Source: a virus. From it: a DNA stretch of 25,747 bases. The DNA is taken from the IMG/VR virus record IMGVR_UViG_3300044621_001441, positions 1-25,747 of that record. The stretch is one strand, 5' to 3'. Each line of letters begins with the position of its first letter. Position 1 is the first letter of the stretch. The notes beneath the pieces are model-generated. The model did not search any database. It saw only the letters and a program-made list of their open reading frames with translations, and was not told the origin of the DNA. This document shows positions 6,844 to 15,437 of this stretch, in pieces. The translations under genes and the position numbers were made by a program.

Positions 6844-7272
6844 ATGGCTGATATAACTACTGCTCTATTAAATGGCGTAAGCCCTAGTACGACAGGGACG
6901 TTTTATTCTCGTGGGTTCTCAACAAGAGACCTGCGAGATATTTCGTTTTTTCTTTTAATGCCATCAACAACTGGCACAGTTAGCACCTTAGATATATCTA
7001 TAGAAGAATTTGACACTATAGACGCAAATGGTGATCCAGCTAATGCAGAAAGAGTTAGAACTGTATCATTAACAACTCCAGCGAACAGCGTAGTAACAGC
7101 ATTCACCCAAGTAGTAGCAGGGACAAGTTCCCCGAATGCAACGCTTCAACAAAAATTAAATTCAAAGGATAACAACCTGAATAAATTTATTCGTGTAAAA
7201 TATGTAGTAGCAGGAACAGCAACGCATTTTACTAATATTAATGTAATTATGGCAGCTAATCAGAAAGTGTGA
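6844..7272 (+). CDS. Phage structural protein, putative (142 aa)
   Basis: The start lies two bases after the previous stop, so the two genes are co-transcribed and probably co-translated. The product is again Thr/Ser/Ala-rich and beta-like (TTGTFYSRGFSTRDLRDISF, STLDISIEEFDTID, FIRVKYVVAGT). It has no recognised domain. Pairing with the previous gene and placement in the head module suggest a virion protein that partners it. Its stop overlaps the GTG start of the portal (GTGA), so its translation should feed the portal. Confidence 0.55.
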   Translation: MADITTALLNGVSPSTTGTFYSRGFSTRDLRDISFFLLMPSTTGTVSTLDISIEEFDTIDANGDPANAERVRTVSLTTPANSVVTAFTQVVAGTSSPNATLQQKLNSKDNNLNKFIRVKYVVAGTATHFTNINVIMAANQKV

Positions 7273-9539
7273 ATAAGCTTGATATAAACGAAATACCCGA
7301 TAGCCAACTAGAAGCCTTCTCTAGTCATATTAATACCTTAATCGATTCAGTAAAAAATAATAACGATTTTTACAATGCAAGAGAAATTATAGACAAGGTT
7401 ATCTTGCAAGATGAGGATGTCGATTTATCTGATCGTAATAGCGTAATTTATCAAAGACTTAACAATGACAACTTAATTGAACGTGTTGTTGAAGAAGAAG
7501 ACATTGATGAATTTTCAACATTAAAAGATCCTATTTTGTATCGTATTTATAGGACCTGGGTAAACAATATCAAAAATGCGTGCTTCCCAACAAGCGGGGA
7601 TTATGTAGATATTAATAGGAATTTTAGCTCTCAATTTTACAAGATGGGATTAAAGAAGTTTTTACCCGAAGTTAATCAAGCTTGGATAAATATTATTAAA
7701 ACTGAAAATCAAAGATTTAATTTTAAAAAGAAATATTCAGCAGCAATAGCGGAGCTAGTAGCCTATGGCAATACTGGCATTGTTCATTATTACGACCCCT
7801 CAGAGAATATTGTTAATATAAAAACTCCAGGTATCGGAAGATTTAGCATTTATCCAATGACGGATAATTGGAGAGAGTCGAATTTAATTCTTGAATACGA
7901 TATTAATTACAGCGATTTATTAAATAGGGAAGACTTAAACCCTGAATTAATAGAAGCAATTAAGCCCGTGTTAAACTACAATGATTTAGGCGATAATGAA
8001 TTTATTGGCTCAACTAATCGTTTAACTGATGTAGCAACTCAAGCACCTTATGGGCAAGTTCGCTGCTATGACATATTTTTACCAAGTGTTTATTTAGAAG
8101 ATAGGCAAGATCGCAAAAACCCAATTACTGCCAAAGGTGTTTATGTTACTGCAATACAAGCACCAGAAACAATAGAGGGAACAAACCTAGAAGCTTTTGG
8201 TTTTAAAGATAATTTAGTTATTTTAGCAGCGTATCAAGATGTAAGCCCACACGACCACGGGATATGTTTAGCAGCAGCAGGAACAACTTTACCTGGAGTG
8301 TTTTATCATCAAGGCTTTATTAGACCTTTCTTGTCCCATCAATTATTATTAAATCAATTAATTTCGGGAACTTCTAGGGTTGTTGGTTTGTTATGCGACC
8401 CACCATTAAATCTCCTTCGCAATCAAGATTATGATTATGCGAACAGGACTGAAATCCCAGCATTTGAGCCAGGGGCAATGTATGAAGGCTTTGATGTTAA
8501 GGCTTTAGTTCCACCTGAATATAACCAAGTGGTTTCTCAATATGGTGCTTTAACGCAGGTAGTAACTAATATTGTTGAGCAAAGTTCAGGCTTAAGTAAA
8601 GCTCAAATGTCGGGGGTTACTTCTTCTCGGACTTCTGCAAGCGAGATTAAAGAAGTCGTATCAAGCGGGCAATTAAATATAGTTGATGCTTCTAACCAAT
8701 TTGACGAAGAAGTTTTACAACCTTCTGTTAGTAACCGAATTATTTTAACTCAACAATTTTTAAGACAACAAATAGAAGAGATCGAAGATCCTGCAATGCG
8801 TGAAGCGATATTGCTTGAAAATCCTTTATTTGAGCGTTTATTAAACTATTCAGGCATAGAAGAAATGTATGAGCAGTTTTATGAAGAGAATCAAAACGAA
8901 CTTGATAAAAACTCTGAAATTATAGATACAATAGAAGGCTTATTCGGAGAGATTGAGCAGCTTCAACAATTTGCAGCTTCTCCACCTAAAGATTTTGTAC
9001 CACCAGACGTTACGATAAACCCTGAAACTTTAGAGCAAACTCCAAATGCAGCAGAGATTGAACAGCTTAAAATGCAGCATGAGCAAAACGAAAAGGCTCA
9101 ACGAGACCAAGCCTTAAATGATGTTAAATTAAAACAAAAAGAAATTGAACGCAAGCAAAAAGAAATTAATAGAAATGTTCAAGAAATCCCAGAGCCATCA
9201 TTAGGTTTATATTACGATTTGTTAGTTTACCCAATTAAAGAATCAGATGTTCAAATTACTGGCTCAAAAACAACTTTAAGTAAGGAATATGCAAGGCAAA
9301 ATTTAAAAGAATTTGTTGGTTTCTTACAGGCAGCACCAGAGGTATTAGCAGAGTATGATATGAGTTCAGTGGTAGAATATTTTGCTAGAACTCTATCAAT
9401 TCCATTAAATAAACTTAAAAAAGACGAAGCAGAGAAAAGAAGAGATGAAGCGGCTAGGCAGCAGCAGGCAGAATTTGAGCAAGAATTGCAATTAAAATAT
9501 GCTCAAAATCCTGGAGCGCAACCACCAAAGTTTAGATAA
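7269..9539 (+). CDS. Portal (head-to-tail connector) protein
   Basis: The product forms the dodecameric ring through which DNA enters and leaves the capsid. At 756 residues it is in the size range of large podovirus portals such as those of P22 and N4, longer than T7 gp8. Portal-like features are an early WVNNIKNACFP segment, the helical stem and wing region (IRPFLSHQLLLNQLISG onward), SSGLSKAQMSG followed by SRTSASEI, a charged coiled coil near 590-640, and a C-terminal IPLNKLKKDEAE helical tail. It starts with GTG on the stop of the previous gene, and the scaffold and capsid genes follow. Confidence 0.82.
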   Translation: MNKLDINEIPDSQLEAFSSHINTLIDSVKNNNDFYNAREIIDKVILQDEDVDLSDRNSVIYQRLNNDNLIERVVEEEDIDEFSTLKDPILYRIYRTWVNNIKNACFPTSGDYVDINRNFSSQFYKMGLKKFLPEVNQAWINIIKTENQRFNFKKKYSAAIAELVAYGNTGIVHYYDPSENIVNIKTPGIGRFSIYPMTDNWRESNLILEYDINYSDLLNREDLNPELIEAIKPVLNYNDLGDNEFIGSTNRLTDVATQAPYGQVRCYDIFLPSVYLEDRQDRKNPITAKGVYVTAIQAPETIEGTNLEAFGFKDNLVILAAYQDVSPHDHGICLAAAGTTLPGVFYHQGFIRPFLSHQLLLNQLISGTSRVVGLLCDPPLNLLRNQDYDYANRTEIPAFEPGAMYEGFDVKALVPPEYNQVVSQYGALTQVVTNIVEQSSGLSKAQMSGVTSSRTSASEIKEVVSSGQLNIVDASNQFDEEVLQPSVSNRIILTQQFLRQQIEEIEDPAMREAILLENPLFERLLNYSGIEEMYEQFYEENQNELDKNSEIIDTIEGLFGEIEQLQQFAASPPKDFVPPDVTINPETLEQTPNAAEIEQLKMQHEQNEKAQRDQALNDVKLKQKEIERKQKEINRNVQEIPEPSLGLYYDLLVYPIKESDVQITGSKTTLSKEYARQNLKEFVGFLQAAPEVLAEYDMSSVVEYFARTLSIPLNKLKKDEAEKRRDEAARQQQAEFEQELQLKYAQNPGAQPPKFR

Positions 9540-9542
9540 GTT

Positions 9543-9794
9543 ATGCAAGGTAAAGTACAAAAGTTTATTAAAAGTGGAAGCAATCAATTTGATGCTTCAT
9601 TAGACAGAGCCATCGAAAAAGTTAAAACAACATACCCAAGTGAATGGCAGTTTATTTTAGATTATATTGATTCTCAAGCAACAATTACGCCTAAAGTGTT
9701 AAACCTGACAATCGAAGAGGCGGCAAAAGAAGCTTACGGGATAGGGAAAGTGTCAAAAATAGTTTATAGATTGACAAATTCAAAAGAAGAGTAG
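9543..9794 (+). CDS. Hypothetical protein between portal and scaffold (83 aa)
   Basis: This 83-residue, mostly helical protein (FDASLDRAIEKVKTTYPSEW, then LTIEEAAKEAYGIGKVSKIVY) starts three bases after the portal stop. The ribosome site is weak. Small proteins between portal and scaffold are common in podoviruses and their functions are mostly unknown. Nothing in the sequence points to a specific role. Head-assembly accessory factor is the contextual guess. Confidence 0.6.
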   Translation: MQGKVQKFIKSGSNQFDASLDRAIEKVKTTYPSEWQFILDYIDSQATITPKVLNLTIEEAAKEAYGIGKVSKIVYRLTNSKEE

Positions 9795-9810
9795 ATAGGA
9801 GTAAGACAAG

Positions 9811-10566
9811 ATGACTGATGAATTAAATGTAACAGAAGACCAAATCCTTGACGGAACAGAGGCAACAACAGAAGAAACCGCAACAGAAGAACCTCAAGGA
9901 ATTGAAAGCTGGCTTACGGAAGATGAGCCAGAAGCAAAAGAAGAAAACAATGTATTGCCAAATGCAGTAAAGGATTTATACGCAGAAATAGAAGCATTAA
10001 AAGCAGAAAAACAAAAACCTGCACAACAAGAGGAAGAGAAACCCGCAGAAAAAGCAGCGACTTTAGCGGAAATGCAGAAACTTTTAGATCAAAGAGATCA
10101 AATGGCTAAACAAGAAAAAATGCTAGAAGCAAATTATAATGCTTGTGCGGCAGTGATTGATTCTTATTTAGACGGAGTAGATGTTTCCATTAACAAAGTT
10201 TGCGGAGAGGATAACCCAAACAAAGATTTTTTAGTTAATTCTGCGCAAGAATCTTTAGAGCTTGCAATTATAAAAACTCGAATACAAGCAGAAGCAGCAG
10301 GTAAAATCTTAACGCCAGAAGACATAAAACGCATAACGAAATGGCACGCTAAAAAGTTTGTATCTGTATTTAAGAAATTTGAGAAAGGCGGTACTCCACA
10401 GGAAACCAAAGCTGGAGCAATCGGTACGGCAGTTAAACCTTCAAGCCTTAACGCAACAGAAAGAATAAATTTTCAAAAAGAATATGCAAGGGCAAGACAA
10501 GAAGGGAAATTAACTTATCAAATGGCAGTTAAAGCTAGAGAGATGGGTTTAAATTTGAATAAATAA
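9811..10566 (+). CDS. Capsid scaffolding protein, putative
   Basis: This 251-residue protein lies directly before the major capsid gene. Its first 55 residues are strongly acidic (DELNVTEDQILDGTEATTEE), followed by E/K/Q-rich helical stretches (YAEIEALKAEKQKPAQQEEE and LAEMQKLLDQRDQMAKQEK), and the C-terminus is basic and helical. This composition is typical of scaffolds, which guide capsid assembly and leave before DNA packaging; the basic C-terminal helix would bind the capsid protein. AGGAG (9797-9801) precedes the ATG by 9 bases. Position and composition carry the call; scaffolds diverge too much for motif evidence. Confidence 0.75.
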   Translation: MTDELNVTEDQILDGTEATTEETATEEPQGIESWLTEDEPEAKEENNVLPNAVKDLYAEIEALKAEKQKPAQQEEEKPAEKAATLAEMQKLLDQRDQMAKQEKMLEANYNACAAVIDSYLDGVDVSINKVCGEDNPNKDFLVNSAQESLELAIIKTRIQAEAAGKILTPEDIKRITKWHAKKFVSVFKKFEKGGTPQETKAGAIGTAVKPSSLNATERINFQKEYARARQEGKLTYQMAVKAREMGLNLNK

Positions 10567-10574
10567 AACAGAAA

Positions 10575-10584
10575 TATACTTTAG
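10575..10584 (+). promoter_or_regulatory. Candidate late promoter of the capsid gene, copy 2
   Basis: TATACTTTAG (10575-10584) followed by ATGTAC resembles copy 1, where TATACTTAAA is followed by GTGTAA. With TATACT as the -10 box, transcription would begin near 10587, just before a stem-loop at 10590-10605. No -35 consensus is apparent. It would give the capsid gene its own promoter in addition to read-through from 6201. Confidence 0.5.
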
Positions 10585-10589
10585 ATGTA

Positions 10590-10605
10590 CCCCTTAAGAA
10601 AGGGG
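10590..10605 (+). promoter_or_regulatory. Stem-loop at the predicted 5' end of the capsid mRNA
   Basis: CCCCTT (10590-10595) pairs perfectly with AAGGGG (10600-10605) across the four-base loop AAGA. It has no following T-run, so it is not a terminator. It would lie about three bases from the predicted mRNA start, and AAGGAGAT (10613-10620) follows outside the stem, nine bases before the ATG. Hairpins at the extreme 5' end are known to protect abundant phage mRNAs (for example T4 gene 32 and T7 transcripts) from decay, so that is the likely role. Confidence 0.55.
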
Positions 10606-10629
10606 CAAGTCTAAGGAGATATTTCACAA

Positions 10630-11865
10630 ATGGTAAACCCAATTAATAGTGTTCTTTCAATTAACGATGCAAGAACGTATATGGAAGATGTCCAATCGGA
10701 CATCATTAAAACCTCTGGAGTTAGAGCGCCTTTCTTGATGAAACACATGAGAACTGTGAGCAAAATGGGTTCTAAAGTTCAATGGTTTCAACAAGCAATT
10801 TCAAGGGGTGTATTAACTTTATCTGGTAGTTATTCAGCAGGTGCTACAACTATAACAGTAAACGCACCGACAAGAGCTAACCCTTTTGATACTGAAATTA
10901 AGCCAGGGGTAACAAGATTAGTTAATCAATCTGGTAGTGCAAAGTGGTTAATCACTGGAGTGAATGGAACATTTACAAGTTTAACTGTTCAGCTTTTAAG
11001 TGGCTACTCTGACCCAACAAGCTTGGCTTCTGGAACGCAACTATTCACAGATAGATCAGGCGAGATTGGTGATGGTTTCGGGGCAAATAATGACGTAGCA
11101 TTAGCAGGTTCTGATTACAATTTCTACTCTAATTTCTTCCACGACATTCAAATCGCTGGTCCAGTAGCAAATGGTAAATTCAATTACGCTGGTATCAATG
11201 AGTTGGATTTTAGCAACCAAGAAGAAAATTTACTTCCTACTATAATCCGTATGCTTGAAAGAAAAGCACTTAAGGATATTCGCTTAGAGGGTTCAAACCC
11301 ATTAACCGCAGATGGTTTTACTAGAACTTCTGGTACTGGCGCTCAAGCAGGTGGCGTGAAATTCTACATTGAAAACGGTGGTGGATACACGGTTACTGGT
11401 GGTAGTGCGAGCTTAACTGAGGCTACTGTAGAAGCTGACGTAATCGCTCTCAGAGATCGTGGAGCATTACAAGGCCCTAAAGTATTTACTAGACCAACAG
11501 ATCTAACTGAAATTGATATGTATGTATCAGAGAATGGCTTATCTGCTTTACAATCTCAAGTTCGTTTCCAAAGAGAAAACGCACAAAACGCTGATGGCGG
11601 TTTAGGTTCATCGCAAGCTTACCACATGCTTGTTAATGGCTGTAAATTAAATGCTCTTGTTTCTGATGGTATTGGAGACAATGAAGTAATTTACATTCCT
11701 CAAATGAACGATAACGTAATCATCAATGTTATGAGAATGTTTGAGAAAGTTGGTACTCCGTTTGAAGATGGTGATGGAATCAAACAAAAATATGGTACTA
11801 CATTTACAGAATGCGTAAAAGCTCCATGGACTTTAGGTTACAGAAATAACCTAGTGGCTATCTAA
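10630..11865 (+). CDS. Major capsid protein (HK97 fold, SU10-like)
   Basis: This 411-residue protein forms the icosahedral shell. Sequence and order (scaffold before, terminator after) fit a capsid protein of the SU10/DUF5309 type: an N-terminal segment ending in APFLMKHMRTVSKMGSKVQWF, a beta-rich inserted domain at about 62-140 (SGSYSAGATTITVNAP through SLASGTQLF), then HDIQIAG, a long helix with NLLPTIIRMLERKALKDIRL, and a C-terminal P-domain with VFTRPTDLTEIDMYVSENG and YIPQMNDNVIINVMRM. It has its own candidate promoter, a 5' hairpin, a strong ribosome site and a terminator, consistent with the most abundant virion protein. Confidence 0.85.
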   Translation: MVNPINSVLSINDARTYMEDVQSDIIKTSGVRAPFLMKHMRTVSKMGSKVQWFQQAISRGVLTLSGSYSAGATTITVNAPTRANPFDTEIKPGVTRLVNQSGSAKWLITGVNGTFTSLTVQLLSGYSDPTSLASGTQLFTDRSGEIGDGFGANNDVALAGSDYNFYSNFFHDIQIAGPVANGKFNYAGINELDFSNQEENLLPTIIRMLERKALKDIRLEGSNPLTADGFTRTSGTGAQAGGVKFYIENGGGYTVTGGSASLTEATVEADVIALRDRGALQGPKVFTRPTDLTEIDMYVSENGLSALQSQVRFQRENAQNADGGLGSSQAYHMLVNGCKLNALVSDGIGDNEVIYIPQMNDNVIINVMRMFEKVGTPFEDGDGIKQKYGTTFTECVKAPWTLGYRNNLVAI

Positions 11866-11875
11866 TAGAAAAAAA

Positions 11876-11900
11876 AGAGAGGGGAAACCCTCTCTCTTTT
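11876..11900 (+). terminator. Intrinsic terminator after the capsid gene
   Basis: AGAGAGGG (11876-11883) and CCCTCTCT (11888-11895) form an 8-bp stem closed by a GAAA tetraloop, followed after one C by TTTT. This is the only textbook intrinsic terminator in the window. Its position right after the capsid stop would cap the head transcript and lower tail gene expression. A weak TATAAC (11913-11918) lies between it and the next gene and could restart transcription, though it lacks the late motif. Confidence 0.85.
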
Positions 11901-11948
11901 CTTGCTTAACAATATAACAATAGCATTAAAGACAAGTAAGGAGAAGAT

Positions 11949-12755
11949 ATGCCATTTTTAGTATTAGGTGGAGCTTTAGAGTATGATGGGGATATGAAGC
12001 GTTTTTACAATAAACCGCATCCCGCAACAGGTTTATTGGAAAAAGTTTTAGTTCAAGATGGAGAGTATAAAACTCCATTACGCTTAGGTTTTGGGGATGA
12101 ATGTAATTTTATTGCAAGTTCTCCTGAATTTAGAGAAATTGTTTACAGGGGCGTTCCAAATTTAAAAGATAAAAATTGGATGGTTAATCCAGTATGGAGA
12201 GTTCCATCAAATCGCTACTTTAACCTTATCGAAAGAAGTGGGGATGAAGTAGATTATATGCCAATGCACCAAGCATTTAAGAGGCTATTAGAGTTTTACA
12301 AATTAAACTTAACTCAATCAGATCAGGTGATATGGTATGAGCCTGATATTGCCGACATTATGATTCAGAATTGGGGTTCTCAGAAAAACTGGCATTTCCC
12401 ATTATGGTTAATCAAAGAATTAATGAAGATGGGTGAATTTGAAAATGCTTTAAGACGCAGAAAATTATCTTCTGATGGCGGTGAGTATGTTTTAACTCAA
12501 CAAGAGTATGAACAATTAATGGGAGCTATCAAAGAGAGAGAAGCGATTGAAGCTGAGACATTAGAAGAAACTGAATCTCTAGGTTTAAAAGTATTACTTA
12601 AGAGTTATTACGATGGTAAAAAAGCTCAAACGGTTAGGGATGCAATGCCTGCTACTCAAAAAGCAAAAAAACAAAATAAGGATCGTGGAGAATTGCAGCA
12701 AATGATTTCAGAGCAATTTGAAGAGGAGCAAAAAACTGCCAATAACGTATCTTAA
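11949..12755 (+). CDS. Hypothetical virion-assembly protein (268 aa)
   Basis: The ATG is preceded by AAGGAG (11938-11943). The N-terminal half looks globular and aromatic-rich (RFYNKPHPATG, YKTPLRLGFGDECNFIASSP, NWMVNPVWRVPSNRYF). The C-terminal third is charged and helical (QLMGAIKEREAIEAETLEE, then KAKKQNKDRGELQQM). No known domain is recognised. The gene lies between the capsid and the tail-tubular gene, where T7-like and related phages often carry head-completion or connector accessory proteins. The last 38 bases overlap the next gene and contain its ribosome site. Confidence 0.6.
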   Translation: MPFLVLGGALEYDGDMKRFYNKPHPATGLLEKVLVQDGEYKTPLRLGFGDECNFIASSPEFREIVYRGVPNLKDKNWMVNPVWRVPSNRYFNLIERSGDEVDYMPMHQAFKRLLEFYKLNLTQSDQVIWYEPDIADIMIQNWGSQKNWHFPLWLIKELMKMGEFENALRRRKLSSDGGEYVLTQQEYEQLMGAIKEREAIEAETLEETESLGLKVLLKSYYDGKKAQTVRDAMPATQKAKKQNKDRGELQQMISEQFEEEQKTANNVS

Positions 12756-13428
12756 TTTATTAAACGATGCTAGGGGATTGGAGGCTGATTCTCCAATCCC
12801 TTTAATTGAAGCAACATCTGCGACAAGCGGCAATGCTTTAAAAGGTATTCAAGCCGTAAACCAAGCGGTACAGTGGGTTTTAGAATCTTCTTCTGATTAT
12901 GATTTTTATAATCCTGTAGAAAATCTAACAGCTACACTAGGCAATAGTGTTTTAACAGCTCCAGTAGGCGGCTGGGATCCTCAGTTAATAACTAAATTAG
13001 TTTTAGTTGAAGCAGGAGAAAACTATTCTGAGATTTTACCTCGTTCTAAGACAGAAGGCAAAGAATTAGAGTTTATTAACACTAACCAAGGCAGACCGCT
13101 TTATTATTATATTGACGAGGGAGTAGTTAATTTAGTTCCTGTTCCTGATGCGGCTTATACTATTCAAGCTTTTTACAATTATGAAATGCTTAGAATTACA
13201 GCGAGCAATATAGCAAATAATATTATTTTCCCTACTAGCTTTCAAAGGGCTTTAGTTTTAGCAACTCACGCATGGTTAAGAAAAACTAAAGGTGATCCTG
13301 AATGGAGACAGCTTTTAGATATGGACGCAAAAGAGGCATTAAATAAAGCAATTATTAAAAACAAATTTAATTTAAAGATTAAAGGTCGCAGAAAGTTCAG
13401 GGTTAGATCAAGGGATAGGAATTGGTAA
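12718..13428 (+). CDS. Tail tubular protein A-like adaptor
   Basis: Content resembles T7 gp11-type adaptors, which form the ring between portal and tail: a start of the type ITYLNLLNDA, the central QGRPLYYYIDEGVVNLVPVP and IQAFYNYEML (the usual RPxYY...xPxPDxxY block), and a C-terminal helical segment ending in basic residues. The start is uncertain. TTG at 12718 opens the frame, but GAGGAG (12723-12728) lies inside it and is ideally placed, seven bases upstream, for a CTG at 12736 that would begin directly before the conserved ITYLNLLND. No ATG fits. It overlaps the previous gene and the next. Confidence 0.7.
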   Translation: MKRSKKLPITYLNLLNDARGLEADSPIPLIEATSATSGNALKGIQAVNQAVQWVLESSSDYDFYNPVENLTATLGNSVLTAPVGGWDPQLITKLVLVEAGENYSEILPRSKTEGKELEFINTNQGRPLYYYIDEGVVNLVPVPDAAYTIQAFYNYEMLRITASNIANNIIFPTSFQRALVLATHAWLRKTKGDPEWRQLLDMDAKEALNKAIIKNKFNLKIKGRRKFRVRSRDRNW

Positions 13429-13784
13429 ACAAAAGGGATGAAATAAAAAAATACCTTTTTGATACATGGGCTAAGGCTTTTGGTGTTCCTCTTTCTGACG
13501 ATTACGATATGCAAGGTTATTTTGAAAATGAAATTTTAAAAGGTAAATCAAATCAAGACGTTAGTGCCTATGACAATCAAATGCACTTTACTGATGAATA
13601 TAAATTACCCAACCATGAAACTTTCTCTAGGCAGTCTAAGTATTGGAAAGAAGGAATGCCAAACAGGGATTGGGTAGGAAATTATTTTATGGATATGGGA
13701 ACGGGGCAAATCTTAAAAGATGAAACCCCAACACCGCAAGGCGTAGATCCACGATTTTATAATAAATTTAGAAGGGGTAAGTAA
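13422..13784 (+). CDS. Conserved phage protein with DYD...KLPNHETFS motif
   Basis: The 120-residue protein must start at the TTG at 13422, since an in-frame stop lies at 13416 and no ATG follows in a useful place. AGGG is seven bases upstream. It contains YDMQGYFEN, then MHFTDEYKLPNHETFSRQSKYW, a signature I associate with small proteins of many environmental podoviruses, where they occur next to tail and lysis genes. No biochemical role is known to me. Position between two tail-tube genes suggests a virion or tail-assembly role. Confidence 0.65.
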   Translation: MVNKRDEIKKYLFDTWAKAFGVPLSDDYDMQGYFENEILKGKSNQDVSAYDNQMHFTDEYKLPNHETFSRQSKYWKEGMPNRDWVGNYFMDMGTGQILKDETPTPQGVDPRFYNKFRRGK

Positions 13785-15434
13785 TTGGTAGAAGCCACAC
13801 AAACCCTACTAATAAATGATTTTAGCGGTGGTTTAAATCTCCGCGATGCTGAAATTGCTTTACCTTTAAACGAAACCCCAAGAGCTTATAACTTTGAAAT
13901 TGTTACACAGACAGGGCTACAAAAGGTTAATGGTTTTGAAAATCTTTTTGAGTTTTCTTTCCCTAGTCATATTAGCTGGGATTATGTAGACGTATATACT
14001 GATGATGATTTAAATTATTCAATCATCGGTGTTAGTTATCCGAATATTTATTTAATTAATCCTGTATCTGGAGCTTATGAAATAATCGGGACTGGACTGC
14101 ATAGTATTGGTGAGCCGATTGGAGTAGAAGCTAACGGTGGATATTTTTTAGTTGATGGAGCAAATGCACCAAGATATATTTATAAAAAAACAGTAACTAC
14201 AGTTGCATGGCCGCCTGTTTATACAAATAACAATAATGCTTCTGGGAATTTAGATGAAAGCCCTTACGCCACAGCAGCTAATCCAACCGCTAGTACCGTA
14301 GGCTTTCCTTCGGTAGCAGCATTTCACGCTAACAGAATATGGCTAGGTGGAGATGCTTTTAACCCACGCAGGCTGTATGTTTCTAAAATCGGGGACATAT
14401 CAAATTTTTCTTCCAATAACCCGTTAGATTTTGATATTGCTTTCTTTGTCGATATGCCCGTAGTTAGACCCAGTGTAGCTTTAAAAGTTTTATCAAACAA
14501 AAATTTAATTGTTTATTGTGATAACCAAATTGTAGTAGTGCAGGGGATTAATCCGCCTGGTACGGCTTATCCTCAACCTCATTTTTCTTTTGAAGTTTTA
14601 AACAGTGAGTTAGGGTGTTTAAGTAAATATTTAGTTCAAGCTAAAGGTGATAATGACCATTATTTTGTGAGCAATCAAGGGCGAATTTTTCAGCTATCAA
14701 GTACCGATAATTTCCAAGATGCTAAACCTTTTGGTCTAACGCATAAGATATTCCCTCTTTTACAGCAATACGATAATGAAGTTTTTAAGAGAGGACGGTT
14801 AATTAATTTTCCCTTAAAAGGTGAATTACAGTTTTGGTTCCCAAGTAAAACAACAAAACGCTACCCTGACCAAGCTTTAGTATTAAGTTATGGAGATCAA
14901 CCTGCTAGCGAAACGTGGAGTTTAATTAAAGAGTTTGACGAAGACGAAAACATATTAAAGTTAAGATCATTTTATTTAGATAGAGTTACCAATGAGTTGG
15001 TTATAGTAACAGATAAAGCATTTTTGCAAACAAACAAAGGCTTTAATTTCAACGGAAACCCGATTAAATCTATATATCAATTGGCAACATTAGATTTCGG
15101 GCAACCAAACAATACTAAACAAATTACGAACATCACAATTAATGCACGCTCTTCTAGCGGCACAACAATAAAAGTAAAGCATACTTGGGAGAATGGGGCT
15201 TCTGGCTCCGAGGATGTTCAAATCCCTGCATTACCAAATAGCTTTTGGGGTGAAGCTGAGTGGGGTGTTGATATATGGCTATCTAGTGCAGGACTGCCAA
15301 TCATATCTAAAAAATTTACTCCAGCGAATCCAACGGGCAAGTATTTAAAGTTGTTTATTGAGCATACTTCTGATACCGAAGATGTCATCATAGATTCTAT
15401 TGTTATAGATTTTCAAACCATAGGTAAAGAGTAG
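13785..15434 (+). CDS. Tail tubular protein B / stabilisation protein-like
   Basis: This 549-residue protein matches the tail nozzle group (T7 gp12 and P22 gp10 types). The N-terminal FSGGLNLRDAEIALPLNETP and following residues, with a GLQKVNGFENL segment, are the most typical block. The remainder is beta-rich, as in a beta-propeller: SVGFPSVAAFHANRIWLGG, ISNFSSNNPLDFD, then VLSNKNLIVYCDNQIVVVQG. It is near the family length. It starts with TTG one base after the previous stop, with AAGGGG (13772-13777) seven bases upstream. Neighbouring adaptor and ejection genes support the call. Confidence 0.78.
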   Translation: MVEATQTLLINDFSGGLNLRDAEIALPLNETPRAYNFEIVTQTGLQKVNGFENLFEFSFPSHISWDYVDVYTDDDLNYSIIGVSYPNIYLINPVSGAYEIIGTGLHSIGEPIGVEANGGYFLVDGANAPRYIYKKTVTTVAWPPVYTNNNNASGNLDESPYATAANPTASTVGFPSVAAFHANRIWLGGDAFNPRRLYVSKIGDISNFSSNNPLDFDIAFFVDMPVVRPSVALKVLSNKNLIVYCDNQIVVVQGINPPGTAYPQPHFSFEVLNSELGCLSKYLVQAKGDNDHYFVSNQGRIFQLSSTDNFQDAKPFGLTHKIFPLLQQYDNEVFKRGRLINFPLKGELQFWFPSKTTKRYPDQALVLSYGDQPASETWSLIKEFDEDENILKLRSFYLDRVTNELVIVTDKAFLQTNKGFNFNGNPIKSIYQLATLDFGQPNNTKQITNITINARSSSGTTIKVKHTWENGASGSEDVQIPALPNSFWGEAEWGVDIWLSSAGLPIISKKFTPANPTGKYLKLFIEHTSDTEDVIIDSIVIDFQTIGKE

Positions 15435-15437
15435 GAT

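Noticed and set aside
9410-9419. Exact TAAACTTAAA copy inside the portal gene
   Set aside because: It encodes part of NKLKK in the portal, may arise from codon content, and no gene starts within 100 bases; not counted as a promoter, though it limits the motif's specificity.
10590-10605. Intrinsic terminator before the capsid gene
   Set aside because: The stem is followed by CAAGTC, not a T-run, and lies downstream of a promoter-like motif; a 5' leader hairpin fits better.
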